Shown here: piece after piece, positions 8,748 to 18,254 of the stretch
Layout: every line of letters begins with the position of its first letter
Numbering within the stretch: the first letter of the stretch is position 1
Origin: Alkalilimnicola ehrlichii
GTDB lineage: Bacteria; Pseudomonadota; Gammaproteobacteria; Nitrococcales; AK92
Assembly (NCBI RefSeq): GCF_003399765.1
Contig: NZ_NFZV01000033.1
Location: 1-37,861 of the forward strand
Direction: 5' to 3'
Length of the DNA stretch: 37,861 nt
Notes under the pieces: generated by a model
What the model was told of the DNA's origin: nothing
The model's input: the letters and a program-made list of their open reading frames with translations, nothing else
The model's database searches: none
Made by a program: the position numbers and the translations under genes

Positions 8748-9733
8748 ATGAGTCAACGTGTTTGGCTGACTTGGGAGACTCAGCGTCGGAATCGCACCGC
8801 CAGCGCTGCTTTAGACGCCCAGCTATTTGAATTCGACTCCCCCTCTCGTACGCGCCATATCAAAGCGGCCGTTGCAACACTCAAGACTCTCCATCGCGAG
8901 CAGCCGAAACTGATCATTGCCCAGAACCCTTCGATTGTTCTGGCGGCATTGGCGGTGCGCTATGGCAAGTTCTTTCGAATTCCAGTCGCCATCGACGCCC
9001 ATAACGCTGGGCTCGAACCGTTTGGCGGAGAAAAGCGTTGGGCCAACACGCTAAGCCAGTGGCTGTTACGGAATGCCGATCTCACTATTGTGAGCAACGC
9101 TGCTCTAGCAGAGCGAGTACACCGGCACGGCGGCCGCGCCGCAGTGCTGCCCGACCCCTTGCCCGTATTTCCCGACAGAGCGAGCCCCCACCTATGAACG
9201 TCTCGTTCAAGGTGCTCTTCATTTGCACCTGGGCGGCCGACGAGCCTTATCTGGAGGTGCTGAAAGCAGCAAAACGACTTCCCGCTTCCGTTCATATATA
9301 CGTAACCGGCCGCAGCCGAGGGAGAGAGCGGGCGTTGGAGGATACGGTGCCGGATAATGTGACCCTAACGGGCTTTGTGAGCGAGGAGGAATTCATTGAG
9401 CTGCTGCAAACAGCAGACGCCGTTGTCGATCTCACCACGCGCGAAGACTGCCTGGTCTGCGGCGCCTACGAGGCAACGGCTGCAGAAAAACCGCTGCTTC
9501 TCTCCAACACCAAAGCGTTACGCAGCTACTTCCACAAGGGTGCGCTTTTCACGGACAACACAGCCGCCGATATCGCACGGCAACTACTTCAGCTACGCAA
9601 CGAACATACCCGCTTAATGCAGGAAGTCGCGGAGCTAAAACAAGACCTGAGCCTAAATTGGCAAAAATATCGGACAGGAATTCTTGACCTCCTCGAACAA
9701 CTCGAAGCAGGGCTTTCCATACAAACCGCCTGA
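8748..9733 (+). CDS. GT-B glycosyltransferase (frameshifted or split)
   Basis: The first frame (8748-9197) encodes the N-terminal Rossmann half, with IIAQNPSIVLAALAVRYGK, AIDAHNAG and DLTIVSNAALAERV. The second (from 9194) encodes the C-terminal half, with VLFICTWAADEPYLEVLKAA, VTGRSRGR, TLTGFVSEEEFIELL, and an E-rich motif around CGAYEATAAEKP where family 4 enzymes keep the E-x7-E pair. One extra C in the run at 9185-9189 joins them through P-P-P-M-N-V into about 328 residues. As the sequence stands, the two halves overlap by ATGA, so a naturally split two-subunit enzyme is a less likely alternative. It is the last gene of the plus-strand block, with GGAGG before the ATG. Confidence 0.8.
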
Positions 9734-9767
9734 CGCCCTTAACGAGTTTCCTGACTACGCCGCCCGG

Positions 9768-9790
9768 GGCCAATCGCCTTTCGATTGGCC
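9768..9790. terminator. Hairpin between convergent operons
   Basis: A perfect 9-bp stem, GGCCAATCG (9768-9776) and CGATTGGCC (9782-9790), with loop CCTTT. It lies in the 130-base gap where the plus-strand glycosyltransferase block meets the end of the long minus-strand EPS operon. No long T-run follows on either strand. Shorter nested repeats (CGTGGC-TGAC-GCCACG) follow between about 9840 and 9860. Confidence 0.55.
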
Positions 9791-9863
9791 GGTTCAGCGG
9801 ACTTGTGCATGATCACGACACGACGGCGATCGGCCACGAACGTGGCTGACGCCACGCTCGTCG

Positions 9864-11191
9864 TCACGCCGGTGTAGAACCGCCCGGGCCTAGACCTTGT
9901 TGGGTTGCCATACGGCGCCGGTCGACGGCGGTCTTCTTCACCGCCTCCGGATGAGTGACGTAATACAAGGCCAACACAAAGCCGATCAAATACCAGAAGT
10001 GCGGATAATACAGCACCGAAATAAAGGCACCGGAGGAAAACAACCCGAGCATTGAAACCAACATGGCTCTGGCCAAAAGCCCGGCTTCGGTCGGCGGCGC
10101 TCGCTTCTTACCCGCCTGCTCCGCCGCCAGCTTGTCTTCGCGGCGTATGACCGAGAACAGACGAAATACCATCATGCCCGTCATAACCGCAAACAGCGTC
10201 GTCCCAACCAGGCCATACTCGGGAATCAGCGTAAAATACAACGAGTGGGAGACACGCCCGCCCAAGCCTCGCCGGCCGGTATAATGCCCATAGCGAGCTT
10301 CGTAGTCGGCGACTACCCAGGGGTAATTGCCAACGCCGACCCCTAAGATCGGGTTCTCTAGAAACATATGCCACCCTAGCCGCCATGAATAAAGGCGCTC
10401 GACGCGGGTCGCATCCTCTTCATCTGCCATCGTCTGCATTTCGTCAACATAACCTTCCGGCACGCTGAGGTAGGCTACCGTTGCGATAACCGCAACGAAG
10501 ATCGCGTTTCGGATGCGGTGTTTGGTGGTTAACAAGATGCCGGCGGTAACCGCGAACGTGCCCACTAAACCACCACGAGAATCGGAGAACACGATCGAGG
10601 TCAACATCAAGCAGATCGCCAAGAACATGCAAAGCTTAAACAGCGTGCCACGCTCGCGCGATTGCATGAGAAAGTAGGCATAGGGAATGGCCATGTTGAT
10701 GGCCAACGACATATCGTTCTCGTCGACCAGGAAGCTGCCGGTCCCTCGCCCCTCATTGGTAATGCTTACCCAGGCAACGAAGACGTGAATCAGCACCCAA
10801 AAACTAAAGAAAACGGATAGCTTACGCCGGTCTTGCAACAAGCCTGCCGCCGGCAGAGTGGCGGCAACAAGAAAAGCGGCGAGTATCTTGGTGTACTCTG
10901 CGACCCAAAAAAGGTTGGTCGCCCACAAAATACTCAGGCCGGAGATGAAAATAAAAAACCGTAAAGAATAATCAACGGATCTTTTAAAGCCCGCTTATCC
11001 CCTTTGGCGAACCACAAAATCGGCATTAACAAGGTAAGAATCAGCGGGATACGGTAGGCGGCCAATGCGGGAATCATGTCATGAGGTCGCGCGTACTGGA
11101 ACAAGAAATACAAGCACATGATCCAGAATACGAGACCCAGCCGTGCCTCTTGGCTGATTCCGTTCTTGTTCACCCCGTTGCGGCTTGGCAT
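9864..11191 (-). CDS. O-antigen ligase/Wzy-type polymerase (frameshifted), exosortase-A-locus type
   Basis: A polytopic inner-membrane protein with about ten or more hydrophobic segments, likely polymerising the repeat units or ligating the glycan. The N-terminal part (11191 to 10934) carries [19 protein letters not shown]; the rest (10928 to 9864) carries the [17 protein letters not shown] loop, SDSRGGLVG, the [18 protein letters not shown] segment and the Wzy-type [16 protein letters not shown]. Adding one base to the A6 run at 10953-10958 joins them through [17 protein letters not shown], about 442 residues. The RPHD-type N-terminus resembles the ligase family described for exosortase-A loci (TIGR03097, from memory). 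AAGGAGGGG precedes the ATG, which lies 22 bases inside the preceding acyltransferase gene. Confidence 0.86.
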
Positions 11192-11930
11192 GGTGGGTGC
11201 CCCTCCTTGTCCGCCTGAACCCGGTTGTGCTCCGGCTCCGGTAAGCGCTTAAGCACACGGGCCGGATTCCCCCCGACAATGCAGTAAGCAGGAACGTCCT
11301 TCGTCACCACGGCGCCGGCCCCTACAATCGCACCGCGACCGATTCGTACGCCTTTCAAAACAATACAATTGTTGCCAATCCAAACATCGTCTTCGATGAT
11401 CACCGGCGCCACGTCGCGTTCGGTCATACGCCCGCCGTTATCGCGCGCGCCAGATAATCGGTAGGATGGCTGTTGTTATCGAAAATCTTTAGCTCGCCGG
11501 CGAGCCGGCAATAACGCCCGATCGTTACCGATTGAGCGACGCTGATGAGCGTGCCGTAGTTAACCACCGTGTAGTCGCCAATAATGAGTTTCGGCCGGTC
11601 ATAGACCTTGAGCCCCACGACCCAGGTCTGGCGGTTGCCGATGAAAACATGATTGCCGATGTCGATCTCGCCATCGCCGAAAATCAAAGGCACGTCGCCA
11701 TCCAACGCGACATGCTTGCCCAGCCGGGTACAGCGCGCAGCCAAGATGTGGATATAGTATTGATTGACCAACCAACGCCAGCTTTGGTGGCGCACCGTCC
11801 GCTCGGCGTCGAATAAATAGCCGAGCCAAGCCATGCGCGGGACGGTAAAGCCGCGAACGGTTTTCGCCATGCGATAGAGAAAACGCCAGAAAGGCGTTTC
11901 CTGTCGACGGATCCGATCGACCAACCTCAC
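11170..11930 (-). CDS. Left-handed beta-helix (hexapeptide) acyltransferase, frameshifted
   Basis: A WcaF/NodL-like O-acetyltransferase, probably acetylating the EPS from acetyl-CoA. The first frame (11930 to 11424) has about 168 residues with hexapeptide repeats such as [22 protein letters not shown] and the catalytic-region NNSHPTDY. The second (from 11427) contains [36 protein letters not shown] and GGNPARVLK, the hallmark C-terminus of the family. Neither half is complete alone. Adding one base or deleting two in the CG-alternating tract at 11442-11451 fuses them into 252-253 residues. The GTG start overlaps the previous stop (GTGA). Confidence 0.83.
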
Positions 11931-13282
11931 GATTGTGCCTCCGGCGCTAAGCTGCGGGCCCGATAGGTATCGATTAGCTGAATAAGGCGAGCGTTTTGCT
12001 GTTCTCGGCTGAACAAGGCAACCTCGGCCGCTTCGGCCTGATAGACCTGGGCTTGTTCAACGTAAAACCGGTATAAGTCCCTCAGGGTCCGCACCAGCTC
12101 ATCGACATCGCCGGGCTCGACGACACGGCCAGCCTTGGCAGTGAGGGCCAAGCGCGCCGAGTCGCTCTCCCGTTCGGTGAGCAGTAACATCTCTCTGCCT
12201 GCGGCAATGTACTCGAACATCTTGGCCGGAATCTGCCGCGGCTGCCCCTGGGCGAAGTTAACCAGCACGTTCGCCTCTGCCAGCAATTTGCCCACGGCGT
12301 CCGGACTTACCGGCGGCCTCACGCCTATGCAATCGGCAAGTCCGTGCTCTTCTATCCACGGCACCAGAGGGCGGCCTTGCCAGTCGCTGCAATTGCCCAC
12401 CAGCGAAAACCGCACTTTACGACGGTCGACAGCCGGGTCGTCTACCAGCTTTGCCACCGCTGAAAGCAGCGGGAAGGGGTCTCGGTTGTAATATAAGGAC
12501 CCCGCATACAGCAGGCGCAGCTCGCCCCTAGGAGAAGGCGGCAGCGCCTGTACGGCTTCGTCGTAACCGTTGTAAACGGTATCGATCGCCTCCTGCTTAC
12601 GCGGGAAACGCAGCTGCAATCTTGCAGCCAAACCCGGCGTTGTCGCGATAACCTGATCGGCTTTGCACAGCGCGTTGCTCTCGAAACGACGGTTAATCCA
12701 TCGACTGGCCCTGCTATGCACGTGCGCTCGCCACTCGCTATCGTCCGTCCACGGATCTCTAAGATCCATAATCCAGGGGGCACGCAACCAAGGCTTTGCC
12801 CAGCGGGCGGCCAAGTGTGCCGAATGCGGAGGCCCAGACGAGATAACGCAATCGAACGGTCGCTCCAAACCAAGCATTACCGCTCGCCGCCAGGTACGCC
12901 AAGCCCATGCTTTGTTGTCGTCTACCAACCACTCGAGCGAGTGATACCATCGCTTCAATCGCTCGATGCGACTTTCCGTCTCTGCTGCGACGGGATGCTG
13001 CGCCGACTCAGCGCTCGCGACTGCCGACTCGGCATTCCGCTGCCGACGCAGATAAGGCAACACCTTGCGCAGGAGCTTTGGCGGCTGGGGCACACCAATG
13101 ATTTCCACCCCATCGACTCGCGTCAGCAAGGCAGGGTCCTGCTGGCCGTTTTTAGCTACGGTTAGAACCGTTACCCGACATCCGGCGGCTACCAACTCGC
13201 GAGCCAGCTCGGACATCCGTTTGGCTCCAACTGCGTGATCGGGATAGAAATGATAGGAGATAATCAGCACTCGCGCGTCCAT
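11927..13282 (-). CDS. Glycosyltransferase family 4, WbuB-like
   Basis: A 451-residue GT-B glycosyltransferase. It begins IISYHFYPDHAVGAKRMSEL, a start typical of the WbuB/FucNAc-transferase-like group, followed by VISSGPPHSAHLAARWA, DLRDPWTDD, VIATTPGLAARL, YNGYDE and LLYAGSLYYNRDP, and a C-terminal donor-site region around PRQIPAKMFEYIAAGREML. The ATG at 13282 has GGGAAGG upstream. It overlaps the acyltransferase by four bases (GTGA). It likely adds one residue of the EPS repeat; the donor is unknown. Confidence 0.88.
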   Translation of the reverse strand: MDARVLIISYHFYPDHAVGAKRMSELARELVAAGCRVTVLTVAKNGQQDPALLTRVDGVEIIGVPQPPKLLRKVLPYLRRQRNAESAVASAESAQHPVAAETESRIERLKRWYHSLEWLVDDNKAWAWRTWRRAVMLGLERPFDCVISSGPPHSAHLAARWAKPWLRAPWIMDLRDPWTDDSEWRAHVHSRASRWINRRFESNALCKADQVIATTPGLAARLQLRFPRKQEAIDTVYNGYDEAVQALPPSPRGELRLLYAGSLYYNRDPFPLLSAVAKLVDDPAVDRRKVRFSLVGNCSDWQGRPLVPWIEEHGLADCIGVRPPVSPDAVGKLLAEANVLVNFAQGQPRQIPAKMFEYIAAGREMLLLTERESDSARLALTAKAGRVVEPGDVDELVRTLRDLYRFYVEQAQVYQAEAAEVALFSREQQNARLIQLIDTYRARSLAPEAQS

Positions 13283-13330
13283 TAACCCTTCCCTGGCAAC
13301 CTACGCCTGCGCATTAAGAAAAAGTGTCCT

Positions 13331-13349
13331 GTACTCTAACCGCGAGTAC
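13331..13349 (-). terminator. Small hairpin after the six-hairpin-fold gene
   Basis: GTACTC (13331-13336) and GAGTAC (13344-13349) form a 6-bp stem with a 7-base loop immediately downstream (minus strand) of the stop codon at 13350. A T5 stretch follows about eight bases later. It could be an attenuator inside the long operon. The short stem makes this weak. Confidence 0.3.
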
Positions 13350-14495
13350 CTAACCGGAAGTGGACGCGCGGCCGTAACCGGCCTCCAGCATTAAAGCATC
13401 GGCGAAGAATTTGGCGGCCCAGTTAAGGTACTGATCTTTTCCGTACCAACCATAGATCGGATGGGAGCCCTTAATACCGCCCACGACATCGGGGTTACCG
13501 TCCAACGCCTGGGTTGCCTTCACTTGGTTGGTCAAGGCAATAGCCCGCTCTCTCCAGACGGACTCACCGGTCACCTGAGCTAAGCGATACCAAACGATCG
13601 CCGTTTGCGCCTCACCGGTAAGGCAACGCCAACGAACGACGGGCTTCCACGACGCATCGTAACGGCCGTAAAGCTGTCCGGTCTGCTCAAAGGATTCGGC
13701 CAGATGCGCATTCCCGATCCGCACACGTCGAATCGGCTCTTCCTCGCCTAACAGCAAACCGGCCTCCAACAAGCCTTGGAAGGTATAGGCGATGGTATGC
13801 AATAAAGGTTTGCGCGTGTCGTTCAGACAGTTGTCCTGGCTCCAACCGTTGTTGAATGTCCGCGAGACGACATAAGCGACATTCTTACGGCCGGCTTCGC
13901 GGTATCGCGGTGAATTCGATGCCTGTGCCGCTAAGCACAACGCCCACGCTGTGCGCGCGTTGTACACGTAAGAATCCGGTGTCGGCTGAGGTTGGCAGAA
14001 AGCGCTGAGATGACGCCGCCATGCACCATCGTCATCCTGCACTTCGCATAGCCAATTCCCGGCTCGTATCAATGCATTGAGGTAACGCTCATCGTTAGAC
14101 TCGCGGAAAATGGCAACCCAACCGAAAATCACTTGCCCGGTATTAAAGACTGCTGGGCTTGACGGATCGTTTATCGTTCCGCCCTGGACCGCGCCACTCG
14201 GCATTTGCACATCGATTTCCCAATCCGCCATACGGCGCGCCCGCCGCAGGTATTCTTCCCGCGCCGTGTAACGGGCATACTCGATGAAGGTTGGAATGAT
14301 GTAGCCGGTCGTTTCCGGATAAGAAGCGCCCCACCCCTGTTTGAGGTGATACATCCGCGCAACACCGTCGTCATCGCCCACATCCTGCGCACGACACAGC
14401 CAAGCCATCACGGCTTCCAGATGTTCCGCGGCCGGCCGAGGAGTGATCAGCGACCGGCCGAGGAAATCGTTTATCGACTGCATTATCACGCCCAC
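13350..14495 (-). CDS. Six-hairpin (alpha/alpha toroid) polysaccharide-biosynthesis protein, VpsJ-like
   Basis: A 381-residue soluble protein with repeated helical-hairpin segments, each with an aromatic/acidic pattern (for example ETTGYIIPTFIEYARY, FNTGQVIFGWVAIF, YNARTAWALCLAAQA, IAYTFQGLLEAGLLL, GEAQTAIVWYRLAQV, NWAAKFFADALM). This is the signature of the six-hairpin glycosidase/terpenoid-cyclase-like toroid. The resemblance to Vibrio VpsJ-type proteins is by memory only. The start is GTG 14495 with GGGAG six bases upstream; an in-frame ATG lies four codons later. There is no signal peptide, so it acts in the cytoplasm or on lipid-linked intermediates. Its catalytic activity is unknown: epimerase, hydrolase and lyase are all possible. 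Confidence 0.65.
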   Translation of the reverse strand: MGVIMQSINDFLGRSLITPRPAAEHLEAVMAWLCRAQDVGDDDGVARMYHLKQGWGASYPETTGYIIPTFIEYARYTAREEYLRRARRMADWEIDVQMPSGAVQGGTINDPSSPAVFNTGQVIFGWVAIFRESNDERYLNALIRAGNWLCEVQDDDGAWRRHLSAFCQPQPTPDSYVYNARTAWALCLAAQASNSPRYREAGRKNVAYVVSRTFNNGWSQDNCLNDTRKPLLHTIAYTFQGLLEAGLLLGEEEPIRRVRIGNAHLAESFEQTGQLYGRYDASWKPVVRWRCLTGEAQTAIVWYRLAQVTGESVWRERAIALTNQVKATQALDGNPDVVGGIKGSHPIYGWYGKDQYLNWAAKFFADALMLEAGYGRASTSG

Positions 14496-14506
14496 GACGT
14501 GCTCCC

Positions 14507-15451
14507 TCAGCTATGGGTTGATAAGGTCAAGCGCACCGCAGGAGTAACTCCAAACCCCTGTTTGAAACGGTACACTCCATGTTCGTCATGCTGTTCCGCC
14601 AGTGCCGCACTCGGCACTCCGCCAAGATGCAGATAGCGAAAACCTTGTTCGGAGTAGAAACGCGCCATGTCCCAGAACAGTTTCATAGACGCGTTAATGC
14701 GGTAACCCTCCGGTGAACTGGCGCCGATCATGTAGAAACTCAAGTCGCTGTACTCAAGCATATAAGCCAACGACAGCAGGCGCTCTTGCTCGTCGTATAG
14801 GCCATATAAATTACCTATACCCGCAGTCGTTAGGTGTTTATGCAGCAAGCGATGGTAGCGATACATATGCAGGAACTCCCGCACCTGTAGCCGCTGCCCC
14901 TTGCGCTGCGCCCACTGAGCCCGAGCGCAAGTCAACAACCAGGCCTGCCGGCGGTCTACGGCTTTTAACGTCAACTTACGCCGGTCCAGCTTATTTAACT
15001 TCCGCTTATGGTTGCTGCGCAGTTTCCGCCGTAAGGCCTCCGTCCCTTCGCTGATTTCCCAGGGGAATTCTAGCCTTTCGCTCACCGCGAACGATGAGCA
15101 GTCTAAGGGGTAGCCCTCAACCCCTCCGGAGAACGATCCAAACCGCACTTTGCTTATGCCCTGATCGCGCAACCAACCGATTAGAGCTTCGAGTAAATCG
15201 TCGCGACCTCGCATTAACGAAGGGAAGCATAGGCTTTCAAAAGCGTCTCCATTTGTTTCCCGCCGAACCAGACCGCCAACGACCGCCATCGGGTACCCCC
15301 GATAGCTCAGTATGACCCCGCGTCGTCGCGTACGGCCAAAGGCATGCACCCGTAACAAACGGCTTAGGTGAAAGAGGCTTTGTCGGGTTTCGCTCACCAA
15401 CCGATCCCATGCAAGGGGATCGGCATCGATATCGTGCCAACGAAATTCCAT
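14507..15451 (-). CDS. FemAB-like/GNAT acyltransferase, exosortase-A-locus type (1)
   Basis: A 314-residue protein of the FemAB-related GNAT superfamily, whose members transfer amino acids or acyl groups to cell-envelope glycans or lipids. Landmarks are the basic patch LRRKLRSNHKRKLNKLDRR, YGLYDEQERLLSLAYMLEY, YRINASMKLFWDMARFYSE and the C-terminal YLHLGG and YRFKQGFG, matching the FemAB C-terminal fold. I chose ATG 15451 rather than a start eight codons earlier because AAGGGGGAG lies three bases before it. It is upstream of the toroid protein and downstream of the flippase. The donor substrate is unknown; an acyl- or aminoacyl-ACP made by the nearby ligase and ACP is a possibility. Confidence 0.78.
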   Translation of the reverse strand: MEFRWHDIDADPLAWDRLVSETRQSLFHLSRLLRVHAFGRTRRRGVILSYRGYPMAVVGGLVRRETNGDAFESLCFPSLMRGRDDLLEALIGWLRDQGISKVRFGSFSGGVEGYPLDCSSFAVSERLEFPWEISEGTEALRRKLRSNHKRKLNKLDRRKLTLKAVDRRQAWLLTCARAQWAQRKGQRLQVREFLHMYRYHRLLHKHLTTAGIGNLYGLYDEQERLLSLAYMLEYSDLSFYMIGASSPEGYRINASMKLFWDMARFYSEQGFRYLHLGGVPSAALAEQHDEHGVYRFKQGFGVTPAVRLTLSTHS

Positions 15452-15565
15452 GTTCTCCCCCTTGTGGTTCGCCACACTCCTGCTTGCGTGTTCCGTCCCT
15501 TTTGCAGATGAAGCGCGGTTCGCTAAACGCGTAAACGGGAATCCGGCGGGCCGCCAGATATTTCC

Positions 15566-17032
15566 TTATAGACTGGCGTTACCGCCGCGCAACATCAGAA
15601 CGCGCTGTTTCAGTTCCGCCAACTGGGTTCGGAACAACACAGCAAGCACACCGAGATACAGAGCTCCACCGACGCCTATCGCCGCAAACACCCGTGTAAA
15701 CAACGGTAGGCTTTCGGCAAAGTAGGTCCGGAAAAGGACGACGCCGAGAAACATCGCCAGGGTCGCCGTCACTGCCGGAGCAGCCGATTGCAGTAACTCT
15801 CGCCAGCGCAGGCCCAGTGCCCGCAAGCCAAATCGGGCCAGTACGAGATACAAAAACGGATAAACAAGCAGCCACCCCAAAACGACCCCCGGCAGTCCGT
15901 ACTGCGCTCCGATAAAGAACGTTAAAGGTAAAACCGAGGCGCAAAGAACGCTGTAGCGGACCATCAGGCCTGGTTGACCGCGCGCGTACAACACCGGGGG
16001 CATTAACATACCGCTGATACGCACCGCGCTCACCAAGCACAACACTTGCAAATACGGCACGATCGGTAACCAGACCTCGGTCAACAGCAATTCGATAAAA
16101 TCATCGGCAATCGCGATAAGGCCGAAAATTAGTGGATAAGAGATAATCAGCAAGGCACGGTGTAAAGAAAGAAACAACTGCCGAGACTCGGCAAGATTGT
16201 CCTGTAGGCGGGACAGCGCCGGAAACAACACCTGATTGAAGATGGAGCCGACCTTGTCCAGGGGCAAGAGCGCAAACTGAAAAGCCATGCTATAAAAGCC
16301 AAGCGCCCGCTCCCCTAGAAAGCGGCCAATAATCGTGACGTCGGAACGCGTCCAAGAAAAGTACAGCACATTCGTGGCTGTCACTTTCACGCCAAAGCTT
16401 ACGATGCGCACCACTGCGGACGAGAACATTGTGGGCAACGGTATACGCTTAAGCAACGGCAAATAAGCTAAGGCGACGAATAGGTTAGCGGCAATCGGCC
16501 CCCAGACGAGACTCCAGACCCCGAACCCCTGTACCGCCAACACAATGACCGTGACCGTCATCACCAAACTTTGGCCCATCTCAACCAATGATCGATAACG
16601 AAAGTTCATCTTTCGCATCACGATGGCCAAGGGCACGGTCTTCAGACTACCGAGGATGACGACCACCCCCAGAACCGGAAGAATCTGGTTGAGGATTGGC
16701 ATATCGAAGAAAGCGGCTACGAAAGGCGTGACCAGATAAAGGCCGCCGTATGTCAGCACCCCCAGCAATAAAGACAAATAAAAGACGCCGTCTTCTTGCC
16801 GCCGAGTCGTCTCCTTCGCTTGTATCAGGCCCTGAGCCATGCCTAATTCGGTGACTAAAACCAGCAGCTGCGTAAACATGGCTGCCGCGGCCATGACTCC
16901 GTAGTCAGAAGGTGCAATGAGGCGAGCAACGAAAATCGTTGAAGCCCACGAAGCTGTCTGTACTACGACCTTGGTTGCCCCTTGCCAGGCAAAGCCGGTG
17001 ATAACCGCCCGTTTTACCGTTGCGAAGTCCAT
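15566..17032 (-). CDS. Wzx-type oligosaccharide flippase (MATE/MOP superfamily)
   Basis: A 488-residue polytopic membrane protein with roughly 12-14 hydrophobic segments. The amphipathic N-terminus (TVKRAVITGFAWQGATKVV) leads into the first helices, and ARLIAPSDYGVMA is the classic Wzx/RfbX start, resembling the WzxC/lipopolysaccharide exporter group. It would flip undecaprenyl-linked repeat units to the periplasmic side for the O-antigen-ligase-like polymerase. The start is ATG 17032, preceded by GGAGGGAG; the 23 additional upstream codons in frame have no good start context. It lies between two FemAB-like genes. Confidence 0.92.
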   Translation of the reverse strand: MDFATVKRAVITGFAWQGATKVVVQTASWASTIFVARLIAPSDYGVMAAAAMFTQLLVLVTELGMAQGLIQAKETTRRQEDGVFYLSLLLGVLTYGGLYLVTPFVAAFFDMPILNQILPVLGVVVILGSLKTVPLAIVMRKMNFRYRSLVEMGQSLVMTVTVIVLAVQGFGVWSLVWGPIAANLFVALAYLPLLKRIPLPTMFSSAVVRIVSFGVKVTATNVLYFSWTRSDVTIIGRFLGERALGFYSMAFQFALLPLDKVGSIFNQVLFPALSRLQDNLAESRQLFLSLHRALLIISYPLIFGLIAIADDFIELLLTEVWLPIVPYLQVLCLVSAVRISGMLMPPVLYARGQPGLMVRYSVLCASVLPLTFFIGAQYGLPGVVLGWLLVYPFLYLVLARFGLRALGLRWRELLQSAAPAVTATLAMFLGVVLFRTYFAESLPLFTRVFAAIGVGGALYLGVLAVLFRTQLAELKQRVLMLRGGNASL

Positions 17033-17123
17033 GCATCTCCCTCCGCCACCGAGCAACCGACAGAGAGGAAACCTCGCCCGTCCAGCAGCCCCCCAATCCA
17101 ACGCCTACCGCGCCGAACACCCA

Positions 17124-18189
17124 TTAAGGCAAGTTCTTAACCAGAGAAGGGCCTAGCAGGTTCGTCACGGCTACCGGCAAGCGCTGCCACAGTCGTATCG
17201 CCAACTGATACTTCGGGTTGTCAGGCGTCAGATTCGGTAGGGATTTACCTGGCGGTAACCAGTAATACCAGTACAGGGGAACCGGCCTCGCGCCCCACTG
17301 CCGCTTAAAGCGGTAAGTCCCGCTATCGACTGAGGATCGACCGAAATCGAAGCAGCGATAGCCACGCTCGATGGCTGCGCATAAAGCTTCCCAGTACAGC
17401 AGCATATTCACGCCTATCCGGTTGTACTCTCGAATAGAAGAAGCCCAGGGGATTTCGAGCCTGTCCTGCCAACCGAGGAGAAAGGCTGCCGCAACCGGGC
17501 GCCCCCGATGCTTTACCGTGACGATAAAAGCTTGGTCAGGAAACAACTCGAGAATCCGTAAGAAAAAGCGTTTCGGATACACCGGCGTCCCAAGATCGCG
17601 CATATTCCGGGCGAAAACGGAATAAAACGCTGCGAGCAGATTCGCACCGCCGGCATCGACCGTAACGCCTTCCCGCCGCGGCCGCTTGATCTGAGCCCGC
17701 AGCTTTGATCCGATATCGCTCCATAAAGGTGCCGGATCGTCTGGAAGCAACAGCTCCATACCGCATTTCTCGTCTCTCACGGCCCGGCCAAACCCGCTGT
17801 CGCGTATCGCGGAATTCAACATGGCTCAGCCCGAGCCGAGCAGCCTCAGCGACGGCACGCTCCATCAGGTCACGCTCTAGGGCCGGCGTGTCCGCCAATG
17901 CACCGCCGTAATTGAAGTACGGCATCGATACCTGATAATCGCCGAACAAGCGACTCTTCAAGCGGATAAGCGGTAAGACTCCAAGCAACTCCCCTGCCGG
18001 CCCGAAAGCCCCCCAATAAAAAGGGCGATGACCGAACAGGCTCTCGATCAACTCGGCCCACTCGTACCGATGGTAAATTGAGCTATACGGATGGCGGGCG
18101 ACAAATTGATTCCATTGAGCCCCCTGACCAGAAGCTATCAGCTCGATTCGACACTGTTGTTCAGGCTCTATCCAGGCTCTCGCTTCCAT
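17124..18189 (-). CDS. FemAB-like acyltransferase, exosortase-A-locus type (2), frameshifted
   Basis: A second FemAB-family protein. The first frame (18189 down to about 17800) shows FVARHPYSSIYHRYEWAEL, YFNYGGALAD and HVEFRDTR. The second (to 17124) shows GMELLLPDDPAPLW, GSKLRAQIKRPRREG, the FARNMRDLGTPVYPKRFF segment, RPVAAAFLLGW and YRFKRQWGARPVPLYWYYW. These are the typical order and motifs of the exosortase-A-associated FemAB proteins (TIGR03019, from memory). The junction lies near 17783-17802. Either one extra base or two missing ones (two GGG runs there) would restore about 354-355 residues. ATG 18189 is preceded by GGGGAG. It likely transfers an amino acid or acyl group to the glycan. 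Confidence 0.8.
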
Positions 18190-18254
18190 TCCCGGCTCCC
18201 CGCCATACTGCACCTCGCTGTGCGAAGGGCTGGCGGACTACAGCCGGTAGCCCG

